Shown here: positions 1 through 12,331 of the stretch, in pieces | Numbering within the stretch: position 1 is the stretch's first letter | How the letters are laid out: every line of letters begins with the position of its first letter | NCBI GenBank assembly: GCA_016702645.1 | Contig: JADJDP010000052.1 | Span: 1 to 64,000, forward strand | DNA: 64,000 nucleotides | Source of the DNA: Flavobacteriales bacterium | GTDB lineage: Bacteria; Bacteroidota; Bacteroidia; Flavobacteriales_F; PHOS-HE28 | Direction: 5' to 3' | Notes under the pieces: generated by a model | Database searches by the model: none | The model's input: only the letters and a program-made list of their open reading frames with translations | What the model was told of the DNA's origin: nothing | Translations under genes and position numbers: made by a program

Positions 1-2087
1 CTGTGAGCGGCTCATCGTCCACGAAATCATAGGATCTCATGGTCCAACTATCACCCGCACCTCCACGCGTCCGATCGGCTGGAACACCACACCATCGGCG
101 CTGCGTTCAACGGAGAAGAAGTCGTTGTTGTGTTCACTGGCCGTGGACCACTTGCACACCACCGAACGGTCTTCCACTTGGGCCGTGAAATCAAGAAGCT
201 CGATCGGAAGCGGATTCTCAAAACTGGACGAAGCGAGTGTCCAGATGCCGAACTCGCTTTCCACTGCGGTCGTGGGCACATAACCGCCCCATGCAGTTGT
301 GGTAACGCCGTTGTTCCCGCGGTCCCGCCAAATGTTCGGCACGGTAACGTCATCCCATTTGGCTACCCGCAGATCAGCGAGCAGCGTGACCCCGCAGCTG
401 TAGGTATTGTGATAGCTCAATGCGACACGCGCGTTGGCTGTTCCAGCGCTGCGTGTGATGGACCAATACTCGCAATCACTGATGTGATGCAGTGTCGGCT
501 CCATGTTGGAGCCCCAGGTGTAGGCGCTGATCGGGAAGTACTCGGCCGTGAAAGCATCGGTCGCAAGCCCAAGTATGCTCCGCAGCTGCACGGGACGCCA
601 CCTGCTGTTCTTCCCGATCGGGTAAATGAAATTGGATGGTCCGAACTTCTGCACCGGTCCATCCACATGGCTGTTGTCCGTGGCACCGCTTGTGGCCGTA
701 ACCGTGCTCTCCAAGCTCAACAGGTTGGTGGCGGTGGAGAAGATCCGTCCACCTGGGAAAGGGCCACCAATTGGTGCGGCTGCTGCGAACTGCAGGGCTG
801 TCGCTGTTCGCAACGAGATAGGTGCATTGAGCGTGAGTCCATTGGCGCTCTTGGCCATTCGGATCGCTCCGAAACGTTCCTGGAAGCCAGCCGTGTTGAT
901 GGATTGCGCAACGCCTCCCCAGAATGTCACCAGCGAGAACCGCTCATCGAACGCGGCTTCATCGTCGTTGTTGGAATAGTTGCCTTGTATCTGCAACACC
1001 CCACCGGTAGCGCCACCCTCCAGATCCAAATGCCCGCCGCTTTGAATGGTCACCGGGCCATTGATGCGCATCAAGCTCAGTGGTCTTTCGTTGCGGAAGA
1101 AGGCGTTCTTCGCGGCCGCCCCTGTGCCCACCAAGGTCAATGACGTTGCTTGCAAACTTCCGTTGGTAGTGGCATCGCCCAGTGTGATGCCCACCGGGGT
1201 TACACTGGGTCCTGTGCGAGTAACCGTTACCGCACCACCCACCGTAAGGCTCTGTGCAGCGCGCACCGTGAGCCCCCAAGCATTCGCGTTGTTCGAACTC
1301 AAGGCGAGCGATGCACAACTTGCAACAGCCGTGTAGACCTCGCAGTTGTTGACCGCGGTCTGGTCGATCGTGACGTTGGATGTGGCCGTGGGAACCACAC
1401 CGAAATTCCAATTGGTGCATTTGTGCCAATCAGTATCGACGGCGCCGGTCCAAATGAAGGGGAATGGCGCAGGACTCGTGGTCGTGAGCGTTACGTCATC
1501 AATGAAGAAGCCCTCGTCAACACGGTCGTAATTCCCGGGAACCGGAGTGGTCATGTTCGTGACGAATTCCGGGCAATCGACACCCCGCACCGACACGACT
1601 CGGAAAGCAAGCGTGTTCGTTCCTCCGGGAACATTGTAGACCAAGGGGTTCGGCATCGTGTAGTCCGTGCAAGAGGTTCCTACGTACCCTCCCACCGGGC
1701 TCGCCCATGAGTAGCTGTGATCCGCTGTGCCGCCCACCTGACCGATCGTAAGCCATGCTCCTCCATCGAGCGCCACTTGAGCTACTGCTCCTTCGCGAAC
1801 GTCCATGGCGGGTCCCATGCCGGACGCACGGAATGCCACATGCTCAGCTGCAAACCCGCAAGTCCGGCTACGTTCACCGTATTGAAGGTGATCGTATGTG
1901 TCTGCGCGTTGCGTCCTACTCGCGCCGAGTAGGTACCCGTTCGCACGGTCTCGATGTTCACATTGCCGCCGGTGTACGCCCAGCTACCGCAGGGTGCAGG
2001 TGTCTCGAAGCCTTGGAACAGGATGGTCGTTTGGGCGTGCGACGCCCATCCGATCAAGGTGGTGACCATGGCTAGAAAAATCCGCAT
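1..2087 (-). CDS. Exported surface protein, C-terminus beyond the window, split by two indels
   Basis: The protein begins with a signal peptide (MRIFLAMVTTLIGWASHAQ) and continues as a long beta-rich, Thr/Ser/Asn-rich region. This includes a WTGAVDTDWHKCTNW stretch typical of the adhesin-like repeats found in Bacteroidota T9SS cargo proteins. The reading frame moves at about 1819-1823 (a G missing from GG) and again at about 57-64. After the second shift the bases to position 1 encode a 'YDFVDDEPLT' stretch, which is what normally follows 'FFSVERSADGVVFQPIGRVE' in this family, so the gene should run out of the window. Both shifts are best explained as sequencing errors. The sorting domain itself is not visible here. 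No specific function is assignable; attachment or surface structure is a guess from the class of protein. Confidence 0.6.
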
Positions 2088-2259
2088 ACGTACACTCATC
2101 TACAGGACGCGTCAAAGGTCGCTTTTGCAAGGACCGGTCACGTTAACCGATCATCAACAAAACAACCCCCTCTTTCAACCACGCAAACCTCTGACAATGT
2201 AAGACATAACCGGTGAACGCCAGCGGTGATCGTTAACATCACATCACCCCGGAAATGAA

Positions 2260-2286
2260 GGAGCCCCCGGAAGTTCCGGAGGCTCC
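2260..2286 (-). terminator. Hairpin downstream of katG
   Basis: GGAGCC and GGCTCC arms enclose CCGGAA/TTCCGG in a near-continuous stem. Read on the minus strand it lies 70 bases past the katG stop and is followed by a short T-rich stretch (TTCATTT). It is plausibly an intrinsic terminator, although the T tract is weak. The rest of 2088-2356 shows nothing else recognisable. Confidence 0.5.
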
Positions 2287-2356
2287 TGGGTCAAGTACCT
2301 CGTCCTCAGGCCTGCAAAGTCCTGTGCTTCAACTCGGTCGCCGGGCGTGCAGTGGA

Positions 2357-4615
<2,259 letters not shown>

Positions 4616-4730
4616 CTATGGGTCTTGTTCTGTTTCGATGGCGGGCGAAAGCACGTCCCTATTTCCATTATTGGACAAGGAGCTTCGATCCGAGTTCCAT
4701 GAACGACGGAAGTGCTTCGATCGTTCGTGG

Positions 4731-4738
4731 CGAAGTTA
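4731..4738 (-). promoter_or_regulatory. Candidate -7 box for katG
   Basis: Read on the minus strand the bases are TAACTTCG, matching the TAnnTTYG pattern seen before many starts in this window. Its distance from the katG start implies a 5' leader of roughly 120 bases, which is unusually long here. Confidence 0.4.
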
Positions 4739-4793
4739 TCCGCGACGATCACCACCCAAAATGGCGATCGTCAGTTGGTGATCCGTTCCTCGC

Positions 4794-6976
4794 TCAATCC
4801 TCGAACACCGGGGGCGGAAGGCCCGTCGCGTAGAAGTTCGGTGCGGTGGGCTTGTTCACCTCGATAGCGGTGACCTTCATGGTCATGTTGCCGATGGGGC
4901 CACCGGTTTGCACCAGGGTCCGCGGGAACAACACACCGTTCGCGGGCTGGTAGTCCGAGTAATCTGTCACGACCCTGAGGCTCTTGCCGTACATGTACTT
5001 GAGGTCCACGCGGCGCACCTTGAGTCCGGTCTCGGCATCGTAGTAGTCGCTGACGTTCGTACCAGCGTTGGTCATCAGCACGACCTTGTACATGACGCGC
5101 TCACCGATCTTGGTGCTGCCAGCAAGGATCACCCGTTCAGCGTGGTTGCGCACGTACATCTCCTGCACGGGGTGCGCGTTCATCTGCAGATCGAGCAGGT
5201 CGATATCGAAGAGCTCCTCATCCGCTGCGGTGGGATCCTTGCGCACCGCCCGCGTGCCATCGAGTATCTCTTCCAACACCACGGCACCGCTGGCTTTCAT
5301 CACCGAGCGGTAAACGCCGTTGAGCCCGTACCACTGTGTGAGCGTTACGGACTGGCCTGCCAGATCGGTGGCGATCTCCGAACGCATGTCGTGGATGGCG
5401 TTGATCGCCTCGCGACCACCGATGGCGTCCAAATACCGCTCGATGATCTGCTCGGCAGTGCGATCCGAAACAGGGGTGATCTCTTCGGTAGGAACGACAC
5501 CATTGTGATCCAACTCCATCACGGCCGGATCAATGACCTGGCTCAACGGTTCCAGTTTGGCGAGGAGGGCGCTCTTGTCGCCGACCACGAAGATCACGGC
5601 GTTGTCCGGGTACAGGAATGCCTCGGCGGCGGCTTGCACATCCGCAGCGGTAACCGCTTCCAGTCGCTTCAGATAGGTGGCGTAGTGGTCAGGCGGCAAT
5701 CCGTTCAAATAGGTGTTCAACGCGAAGCGGGCCACCGTGCGCGGATCTTCCAACCCGCGCGCAAAGCTGCCGGCCATGTAGCTCTTGGCCAGGTCCAGTT
5801 CCTCCTGCGTCACCGGCTCGTTCCGCATCCGCTCGATCTCGAGCAAGGTTTCGGTGATGGCACTATCGGTGACCTCGGTGCGCACGCTCGCGTTGGTGTG
5901 GAACGCTCCATTGAAACGGTCGGCGTCCAGGCTCGATCCCGCCCATAGGTCCAACCCTTGTCCTCGCGCAGGTTCTGCATGAGGCGGGCGTTGAATACAC
6001 CACCACCCAGGATCGTGTTCATCACCTGCGCGTTCAGTGCGCGCAGGTCCTTGGGTTGGAAGTTCAGCGGAAAGCCGACACGAATGATCGACTGCGCGGA
6101 TCCAGGACGGTCCACGATCATCACCCGGCGTACACCGGCCGGCGTAGCCACATGCTTCCATGGTTGCACCTTGCCGATACCGTCGATGGTCTCGGTCCCG
6201 TCCTCGTTCACCACGTGGCTCACCGGCTTGGGCTTCCACTGCCCGAAGTGCTCCTTGGCCAATGTCCTCGCCTCTTTCTCGGTGATATCACCGACAAAAA
6301 CGAGGTAACCCTTCTCCGGCCGGAAGAACTTGTTGTGATAACCCACCATCACACCACGATCGATCTTCCGCAGTGTCTTCTCGGTCATCACTTCACCATA
6401 CGGATGGTTCCGACCGAAGGTGACCACGCGACCCACCACATCGGCGATGGCGCTGGGATCCTCCTGCCGTTGCTGCACATCACTGATGGCCCGCTTGCGA
6501 GCCTTCTCCAGTTCCTCTTCCGGGAACGTGGGGGAGACGATCACTTCGGAGATGATCTCCATCAACGGGGAGAGGTTCTTCTTCAAGCCATTCGCATACA
6601 GGCCGTCGCTGCTGGTGAAGAGCGATGCACCCATTCCGTCCACTGCTTCATCGATCGCGGCCTTGTCGCGGGTCGGGGTTCCGGCGGCGAGCAGTTCGCC
6701 CATGAGTTCGATGTAGCCGGTGCGGTCGGCTTGCACCATCGGCGGGATATCGAAGCGCAGCTGCACGCCCACCATGGGCAACTTGTGGTTCTCCACCACG
6801 ATCACGCTCATGCCATTGGACAAGGTGAAGGTGATGTGCTCACCGAGGTGGACAGCAGGTGCGGGTCCGGGCGCAGGGGCCTTGCTTCGGTCTATCTGTG
6901 CGATCATCGAGGCGGAAAGGAGCAGGCCACCGACGAGGCAGCCTGCGGTGCGGGCGATCATGCGGTAGCGGTTCAT
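4794..6976 (-). CDS. M16 peptidase-like subunit lacking the zinc site, with a C-terminal LolA-like domain (frameshifted)
   Basis: The start gives a signal peptide (MNRYRMIARTAGCLVGGLLL...). The first ~430 residues follow the M16 (insulinase/pitrilysin) fold, but the place where HxxEH should sit reads GYIELMGELL, so the metal site is absent. Such subunits usually pair with an active M16 partner, which is the gene immediately upstream and overlaps this one by four bases (ATGA). The last ~230 residues (from VSDRTAEQIIERYLDAIGG) look like an outer-membrane-lipoprotein-sorting (LolA/LolB-type) fold, an inference from the LTQWYGLNGVYR / YYDAETGLKVRR pattern. The frame breaks at about 5942-5944 inside GWTYG-AGSSLDADRF, where one G is missing from a G run; this is probably a sequencing error. 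Repaired length is about 727 residues. Confidence 0.8.
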
Positions 6977-8292
6977 GATTGTTTCTGGCTCATGGGCAGG
7001 TAGTGCAACACCACGCGCCCGTTCTTGGTGAAGTAGGTGTTCGCCGCGCGCTTCATGTCATCACTGGTGACGGAGAGGTAGCGGTCCAGTTCGCTGTTCA
7101 CCAAGGCGGCATCACCCAGGAGCATGTAGGCCGTAGCAAGATTGCTCGCGATACCTGCCACGCGGCTCTTGTCCTGGATGGCTTCGGTCTCCAACTGCGC
7201 TTTCAACTTCTCCAGTTCCGCTTGGGGCACGCCTTCCCGCTGGATGCGCTGCACTTCGGCATCCATGGCACGTTCCAGGTCGTTCACATCCACACCGCCG
7301 TTGGCGATGCTGAACATGATGGCAAGGCCTGGATCCTCGAAGGGCAGGCTGAAGGCACCGGTGTACACCGCCTTCTGTTGCTGGTCCTTCAGCGCCTTGT
7401 TCAAGCGCGAAGAATTGCCATTGGAAAGCAGGCGGTTCAACAGGTCCACTGCGTAGAAATCCGTGGTTCCGTTGGCCGGAGTGCGATAGGCCACCACAAC
7501 GGCCGGTAGTTGGATACGATCGTACACCACGTTGCGCACTTCGCTCGTGAGCGGTGGCTCTACCACCGTGGGTTGGACCACATCGGGCCCCTTGGGAATA
7601 CTCCCGAAATACTTGCCAACCAACTCGCGCGTCTTTGCGGGATCGATGTCACCGGTGATCACAAGCACCGCGTTGTTCGGGACGTAGAATTTCTTGTAGA
7701 ACGCTTTGTAATCCGCCTCGCTGGCTGCGTTCAGGTCTTCCATGAAGCCGATGGTGGGCCACCGGTAGGGATGCTCCTTGTAGGCGTTCTTCAACACTTC
7801 GATGAGGATGCTCCCGTACGGCTGGTTCTCGTAGCGCTGACGTCGCTCCTCCTTCACCACTTCGCGCTGGGTATCCACTCCCTTTTGGTCCACGCGGGCG
7901 TGCAACATGCGTTCGCTCTCCAGCCAAAGCCCCAACTCCAGTTGGTTGCTGGGAAGCACCTCGTAGTAATAGGTGCGGTCGCCGGTGGTGTTGGCGTTGA
8001 GCACGCCACCCGCCTTCTCCACGTACTTGCTGAACTCGCCGCGCGCGATGTTCTCGGAGCCTTCGAAGAGCAGGTGCTCGAAGAAGTGCGCGAAGCCGCG
8101 GCGATCCCGCTCCTCGTTCTTGCTGCCCACATGGTACATCACGCTCACCGCAACGATGGGTGTGCTGGCATCCTGGTGCAAGATCACATGCAGCCCGTTG
8201 TCCAGATCGAACTCGGTGTATTGGATGGCACTTGTTTGGGCGGCGGCAGGTGCTGCGAGCATGCTGGCGAAGATGATCGGTGGGGTCCTCAT
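6973..8292 (-). CDS. M16 family zinc metallopeptidase, active subunit
   Basis: This is a secreted or periplasmic zinc protease. MRTPPIIFASMLAAPAAAQ is a signal peptide, and I prefer this start to the longer MEADP version. The zinc-binding motif HFFEH is at residues 69-73, and the downstream acidic ligand lies in the REVVKEERRQRYENQPYG segment. A second M16 domain (inactive half) follows, beginning around the NNAVLVITGDIDPAKT strand. It overlaps the downstream inactive M16 gene by ATGA, so the two are translationally coupled and probably form a heterodimer that degrades peptides at the envelope. The substrate is unknown. A TAACTTCG box at 8340-8347 precedes it. Confidence 0.9.
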   Translation of the reverse strand: MRTPPIIFASMLAAPAAAQTSAIQYTEFDLDNGLHVILHQDASTPIVAVSVMYHVGSKNEERDRRGFAHFFEHLLFEGSENIARGEFSKYVEKAGGVLNANTTGDRTYYYEVLPSNQLELGLWLESERMLHARVDQKGVDTQREVVKEERRQRYENQPYGSILIEVLKNAYKEHPYRWPTIGFMEDLNAASEADYKAFYKKFYVPNNAVLVITGDIDPAKTRELVGKYFGSIPKGPDVVQPTVVEPPLTSEVRNVVYDRIQLPAVVVAYRTPANGTTDFYAVDLLNRLLSNGNSSRLNKALKDQQQKAVYTGAFSLPFEDPGLAIMFSIANGGVDVNDLERAMDAEVQRIQREGVPQAELEKLKAQLETEAIQDKSRVAGIASNLATAYMLLGDAALVNSELDRYLSVTSDDMKRAANTYFTKNGRVVLHYLPMSQKQS

Positions 8293-8339
8293 CGGATCGG
8301 CTTCCATACCGCTACGTAGGCACGGTTTCGGAAGGGTGC

Positions 8340-8347
8340 CGAAGTTA
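8340..8347 (-). promoter_or_regulatory. Candidate -7 box for the M16 peptidase pair
   Basis: The minus-strand sequence is TAACTTCG. It lies about 48 bases before the chosen start and shares the divergent intergenic region with the alkB promoter. Confidence 0.45.
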
Positions 8348-8387
8348 GGGGATGACCGTTAGCAGCGATCCGCTCGAGATCAGCGTC

Positions 8388-8395
8388 TACTTTTG
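8388..8395 (+). promoter_or_regulatory. -7 box (TACTTTTG) of the alkane hydroxylase gene
   Basis: This is a perfect match to the Bacteroidota -7 consensus TAnnTTTG. It is only six bases from the ATG at 8402, implying a very short or absent leader. Its position also argues against the TTG start at 8393, which lies inside the box. Confidence 0.55.
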
Positions 8396-8401
8396 GAAAG
8401 C

Positions 8402-9517
8402 ATGGAAGCCACCGCCTCGTTCACCTCATTGGATCTTCGCCGCCGTGTGCGTTTTCGGGTGCTGCGCTACCTCGTCACCTTCGTCGCGCCGGCGTGGGGC
8501 ATCGTAGGCCTGCTCGGCCACGGGGCATGGACCTGGGCGCTGCCGATCCACGGATTCCTCATCGTGCCTTTGTTGGAAGTGCTCCTCCCCCGCCGTGCGG
8601 ACAACCTGAGCGACGAGGAGGAACGCGCCGCCTTGGAAGATCCCGTCTTCGATGTCTTGCTGTACCTGCTCGTTCCTTTCCATTGGGCGGTGCTCGTGCT
8701 CTTCTTCTTCCAAGTAGGTGAACCCGGCTTGGCGTGGTGGGAGATCGCGGGGCGCACCGCTGGTATGGGCATGCTTTGCGGGATCTACGGCATCAACGTG
8801 GCTCATGAACTCGGTCACCGCGCTACGCGCTGGGAGCGCGACCTCGCGCGTGCGCTACTGCTGACCAGTTTGTACATGCACTTCATCATCGAGCACAACC
8901 GGGGGCATCACCGGCGTGTGGCAACTCCCGATGATCCCGCTTCGGCACGCTACGGCGAGGTGCTCTTCGCGTTCTGGGTGCGCAGCATCGCCTTCGGGTG
9001 GTTCAGCGCCTGGCGCATCGAAGCGGACCGCTTGCGCAAGGAAGGGCATCCCCCGTACGGATGGCGGAACGAGATGCTTCATGCGTTGGCATGGCAAGGT
9101 GCGCTGCTCACCATGATCGCACTGGCCTTCGGACCCTTGGTGCTCGGGGCCTTCATTGCCGCGGCGGTGATCGGCATCCTGTTATTGGAAACGGTGAACT
9201 ACATCGAGCACTATGGTTTGCGACGCAAGCGCGATGAGAAGGGCATGTACCGCCGCGTACTGCATGTGCATTCCTGGAACAGCGATCACCTGTTGGGTCG
9301 CCTCACGCTCTTCGAACTCACGCGCCACAGCGATCACCACTGGAAAGCGAGCCGACCCTACCAGGTCCTGCGCAGCATCGATCAGGCACCGCAACTGCCC
9401 ACCGGCTATCCAGGCACCATGCTGTTGAGCTTTTTCCCGCCCCTCTTCTTCCGGGTGATGCACCCGCGTTTGCAGGCGATGGTGCAACTGGAACGCGACC
9501 TGGAACTGGCCAAGTAG
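8402..9517 (+). CDS. alkB: AlkB-type alkane 1-monooxygenase (membrane di-iron)
   Basis: It should hydroxylate the terminal carbon of medium-chain alkanes (or a related hydrophobic substrate) using a rubredoxin electron donor, in the inner membrane. All diagnostic histidine boxes are present: HELGHR (135-140), EHNRGHHRRVATPDDPASAR (164 onward), NYIEHYGL (266-273) and LTRHSDHHWKASRPYQVL (HSDHH at 309-313). Several hydrophobic spans (about 20-60, 85-105, 115-135, 230-262) agree with a six-helix membrane core. Length, 371 residues, is normal. No rubredoxin or rubredoxin reductase gene is next to it. The following gene is a malate synthase-like protein in the same direction, which would fit use of acetyl-CoA from alkane breakdown, but that link is only inferred. 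Fatty-acid or xylene-type hydroxylases share these boxes. Confidence 0.88.
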   Translation: MEATASFTSLDLRRRVRFRVLRYLVTFVAPAWGIVGLLGHGAWTWALPIHGFLIVPLLEVLLPRRADNLSDEEERAALEDPVFDVLLYLLVPFHWAVLVLFFFQVGEPGLAWWEIAGRTAGMGMLCGIYGINVAHELGHRATRWERDLARALLLTSLYMHFIIEHNRGHHRRVATPDDPASARYGEVLFAFWVRSIAFGWFSAWRIEADRLRKEGHPPYGWRNEMLHALAWQGALLTMIALAFGPLVLGAFIAAAVIGILLLETVNYIEHYGLRRKRDEKGMYRRVLHVHSWNSDHLLGRLTLFELTRHSDHHWKASRPYQVLRSIDQAPQLPTGYPGTMLLSFFPPLFFRVMHPRLQAMVQLERDLELAK

Positions 9518-9591
9518 CCCGTACTACCAAGGGATCCCGACGACACTACAACCGAACCGGTCGGATCGGCGTATAACCGCGCCATCTTCCA

Positions 9592-11124
9592 TTGCCCGTG
9601 AGCGAAGTCACTACCGAACGCACCCTGGGTCCCCGTGTGCAGGACCTGCTGAACGACCTGTTGCAACGCTTCGACAAGCGGCGGCAGGAGTTGATGCTCC
9701 TACGCGAACCACGCCGGGATCGATTGATGAACGGTGAGGTGGATCACCTGCCGGATACCGTGCATGTGCGCACCACCGAATGGCGAGTGGACCCGTTGCC
9801 TGAAGCGCTGCAGGAACGTCGTGTGGAACTGCTGGGCGGCTGCACACGCAGCGAATTGATCAACGGACTGAACGCCGGTGCCAAGAGCTACATCGCCGAT
9901 CTGTGGAACCTCACCGCTGGCGATGCATGGAGCGTGGTACGAGCACACCGGGTGCTGGAACGCGCGGCGCGCTTGGAACTCGCCTACCTGGACCCGAACG
10001 AAGGTCGCATACGCGCCAACCCGAAGTCGCCCACGCGGTTGATGGTGGCACCACGCCCGTTGCATGTATTGGAGACCAGCGTGCTCGTGGCCGATGAACC
10101 GGTCCCGGCCGCGCTCTTCGACATGGCGATGCTCGCCGTGCATTGTGCGCCCGCCCTCATCGAACGGCAAGGTGGTTTGTACCTGTACCTGCGCGATGTG
10201 CAAGGCCACCTCGAAGCACGCCTGTGGGCACAGCTCTTCGATGAATTGGAGCAACACCTCGGGATGCAACGCGGCAGCATCCGCGCCACGGTGATGATCG
10301 ACAGCATAGCCGGTGCGCTGGAAGCAGATGAGATCCTCTTCGAACTCATGCATCACGCGGCCGGTCTTTCCATGGATCCACAGGGCTATGCGGCCGACCA
10401 CATCTCGCTTTTTCGCGGTGCGGAAGTGCCCGTGTTCCCCGATCGCGAGACCATCGGCTTGAACGCACCCTTCCTGCGCGCACTGGGATTGCACACCATC
10501 GGCATTTGCCATCGCCGTGGATGCCATGCCATTGGAGCGCCTTCGTTCGTTCTGCCTCCTCGTGAAGTGGGTAGAGTGAAGGCCGACTACCTGGAAATGC
10601 TTGCCGACAAGGATCGCGAGAGCACGGATGGATACGATGGCACCATCGTGGTGCACGAGGACACGGTGAACCCGGCCATGGTGGAGTTCAACAAGAACAT
10701 GGCGCGCGCCAACCAGCTCTTCTACCAGCGCAATGACGGGATAAAGCCCGTGGACCTCATCACCCGCCCGGAAGGAAGCATCACGGTGGAAAGCCTCGTG
10801 AGCACCATACGCACCGTGTTGCGCGTGCTCGTTTACCGTTGGCAGGGCAACGCCTGGGTGGTGCAAGGCGGAAGGCTGCACGATCGCTCATCGCTCCGGC
10901 TCGCACTGCGATTGCTGTGGCAATGGAACCATGCCAAGCAGGGCATCATCACGGCAACGAAATTGGACATCCACGAAGACCTCTTGCGCTACCTCGTGCG
11001 AAAGGAGGCGGACAAGATGTTCACGGATGGCGATGCACGCACGAAGGGACTGGCTGCACAAGCGGTATCGCTCACGCTCGATCTGGTGTTCGCTCACGAA
11101 GTGCCGCTGGAGCCGCAGGCATAG
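9592..11124 (+). CDS. Divergent malate synthase-like protein
   Basis: The protein follows the malate synthase A fold from end to end: NAGAKSYIADLWN (usually FMADFED), APRPLHVLE with the catalytic Arg, HLEARLW, ATVMIDSIAGALEADEILFE, CHRRGCHAIG, DGYDGTIVVHEDTVNPAM, and a C-terminal RLHDRSSLRLALRLLWQW segment whose Asp aligns with the catalytic base. The magnesium-binding Glu of the usual 'IETI' is Asp (IDSI), and several normally invariant stretches differ. It may therefore be a genuine but divergent enzyme of the glyoxylate shunt, or a paralogue with another acyl-CoA/2-oxo acid substrate. No isocitrate lyase is in the window. The start shown is TTG; a GTG six bases later is an alternative. It lies 74 bases downstream of alkB. 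Confidence 0.75.
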   Translation: MPVSEVTTERTLGPRVQDLLNDLLQRFDKRRQELMLLREPRRDRLMNGEVDHLPDTVHVRTTEWRVDPLPEALQERRVELLGGCTRSELINGLNAGAKSYIADLWNLTAGDAWSVVRAHRVLERAARLELAYLDPNEGRIRANPKSPTRLMVAPRPLHVLETSVLVADEPVPAALFDMAMLAVHCAPALIERQGGLYLYLRDVQGHLEARLWAQLFDELEQHLGMQRGSIRATVMIDSIAGALEADEILFELMHHAAGLSMDPQGYAADHISLFRGAEVPVFPDRETIGLNAPFLRALGLHTIGICHRRGCHAIGAPSFVLPPREVGRVKADYLEMLADKDRESTDGYDGTIVVHEDTVNPAMVEFNKNMARANQLFYQRNDGIKPVDLITRPEGSITVESLVSTIRTVLRVLVYRWQGNAWVVQGGRLHDRSSLRLALRLLWQWNHAKQGIITATKLDIHEDLLRYLVRKEADKMFTDGDARTKGLAAQAVSLTLDLVFAHEVPLEPQA

Positions 11125-11230
11125 TTCATGTGACCATGTGGGCATGTGCTCATTTGAACATGAAATGCCGGATCATCCAGCCCGCGGATCCCATGCTCAC
11201 ATGCTCGACTATCTTGCCCGCGTTGTTGAG

Positions 11231-11251
11231 ATTCCGGACCAAGCCCGGAAT
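11231..11251. repeat. REP-like palindrome (ATTCCGG...CCGGAAT type)
   Basis: Seven-base arms flank a short loop in the 135-base gap between the malate synthase-like gene and the next gene. A related palindrome occurs at 51781-51799. Confidence 0.6.
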
Positions 11252-11259
11252 GACAAGGA

Positions 11260-11532
11260 ATGGGCCCGTGGATACCCGTTGAAGAAGGATTGCCGGAAGA
11301 TGGCCAGCGTGTGCTCTGCTACCTGCCGGAAAACCGCGTTTACCTGCCCGGCAAGACCGGCGCGAACGAGCTGCGCCCGGTGGTGGTGATGCGCTTCGCG
11401 CGTGACTTCTTCGTGAAGAACGCAAGCAAGACCGGCTACCAAGGTGTACCCCACTTCTGGCAGGGCGAAGGCACGAGCAACCGGTTCTTCCACGAAGTGA
11501 CCCATTGGATGGCACTGCCGGAAGCACCCTAG
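11260..11532 (+). CDS. Small DUF551-like protein
   Basis: The 90-residue protein opens with WIPVEEGLPEDGQRVLCYLP and ends THWMALPEAP. These are the two conserved ends of the DUF551 family ('WIPV...LPxxG...VLVY...VTHWMPLPxPP'). This family is small, cytoplasmic and of unknown function, often seen in phages but also on bacterial chromosomes. No other phage gene is nearby. A REP-like palindrome lies just upstream, so it is probably an isolated gene. Confidence 0.7.
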   Translation: MGPWIPVEEGLPEDGQRVLCYLPENRVYLPGKTGANELRPVVVMRFARDFFVKNASKTGYQGVPHFWQGEGTSNRFFHEVTHWMALPEAP

Positions 11533-11611
11533 TGCATCGAAGACCTGAAAGCCAAAGAGCGCAGGGGTTCTCCCTTGCGCTCCTTCAACTTAGGACAGCT
11601 TTTCGCCGCTC

Positions 11612-12313
11612 CTACTTGATGATGTCCAGCAACTCCAGGTCGAAGACGAGCACACTGTTCGGTGGCACCCTACCATCAGGAGTGCCTTGCGCACCGTAGG
11701 CGAGATCGCTGGGGATGTGGAGCTTCCACTTGCTGCCTACGGGCATCAACTGCAAGGCTTCAACCCATCCAGGCACAAAACCGGTCACCGCATAGGTCAC
11801 GGGCTCGCCGTTGTCCACGGAGCTGTCGAATTTGGTGCCGTCGATGAGGGTGCCGGTGTAATGCACTTTCACCTGGTCGGTTGCCACTGGCTTCGCACCG
11901 GTACCCATCGTGATCACTTCGTACTGCAAGCCGCTTGGGGTCGTTGTAACGCCCTTCTTCTTACCGTTCTCGGCGAGGTACTTCTCTCCTTCCAGACGCA
12001 CGCCCTCGAATTTCTTGGCCTCCTCGGCGCGGCGCTTCTCATCCAGTTTCATCATGTATCCGCTCACCACCTGCTTCACCACTTCGGCATCCATCATGGC
12101 AGCGCTGTCGAGCCCATCGCGCAGGCCCATGTGCATGGCATCGAGGTTGGCGTCCTCGAGCTTGGCGCGCTTGAAGTTCATGCCGATGTCCACGCCGATG
12201 GCATAGCTCACCGAATCGATCTCCGTTTGCAGGGACACGCGTTCTTTCTGGCCTTGGCTGCACGCACAGAACATGGTTGTGGCGACAGCGGCGGTTGCAA
12301 TGCGAATGGTCAT
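11612..12313 (-). CDS. FKBP-type peptidyl-prolyl isomerase, lipoprotein or exported
   Basis: It catalyses cis-trans isomerisation at proline during folding of envelope proteins. From residue ~24 a FKBP_N-type dimerisation segment (SYAIGVDIGMNFKRAKL...) leads to the FKBP domain (VKVHYTGTLIDGTKFDSSVD, FVPGWVEALQLMPVGSKWKLHIPSDLAYG, PNSVLVFDLELLDI). I chose the ATG at 12313, which gives a short hydrophobic leader ending FCACSQG, consistent with a lipobox; the longer upstream reading has no signal. Layout resembles E. coli FkpA. It is transcribed towards the DUF551-like gene and has a TACCTTCG box at 12332-12339 just upstream. Confidence 0.9.
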   Translation of the reverse strand: MTIRIATAAVATTMFCACSQGQKERVSLQTEIDSVSYAIGVDIGMNFKRAKLEDANLDAMHMGLRDGLDSAAMMDAEVVKQVVSGYMMKLDEKRRAEEAKKFEGVRLEGEKYLAENGKKKGVTTTPSGLQYEVITMGTGAKPVATDQVKVHYTGTLIDGTKFDSSVDNGEPVTYAVTGFVPGWVEALQLMPVGSKWKLHIPSDLAYGAQGTPDGRVPPNSVLVFDLELLDIIK

Positions 12314-12331
12314 GGTTTTCTGTTGGGGCGG

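Noticed and set aside
130..1143. 337-codon open frame opposite the truncated surface protein
   Set aside because: Cys/Arg/His-rich, no domain; opposite strand continues as a plausible exported protein.
11260..11532. Prophage remnant because of the DUF551-like gene
   Set aside because: No integrase, structural or lysis genes, and no att-like repeats nearby.
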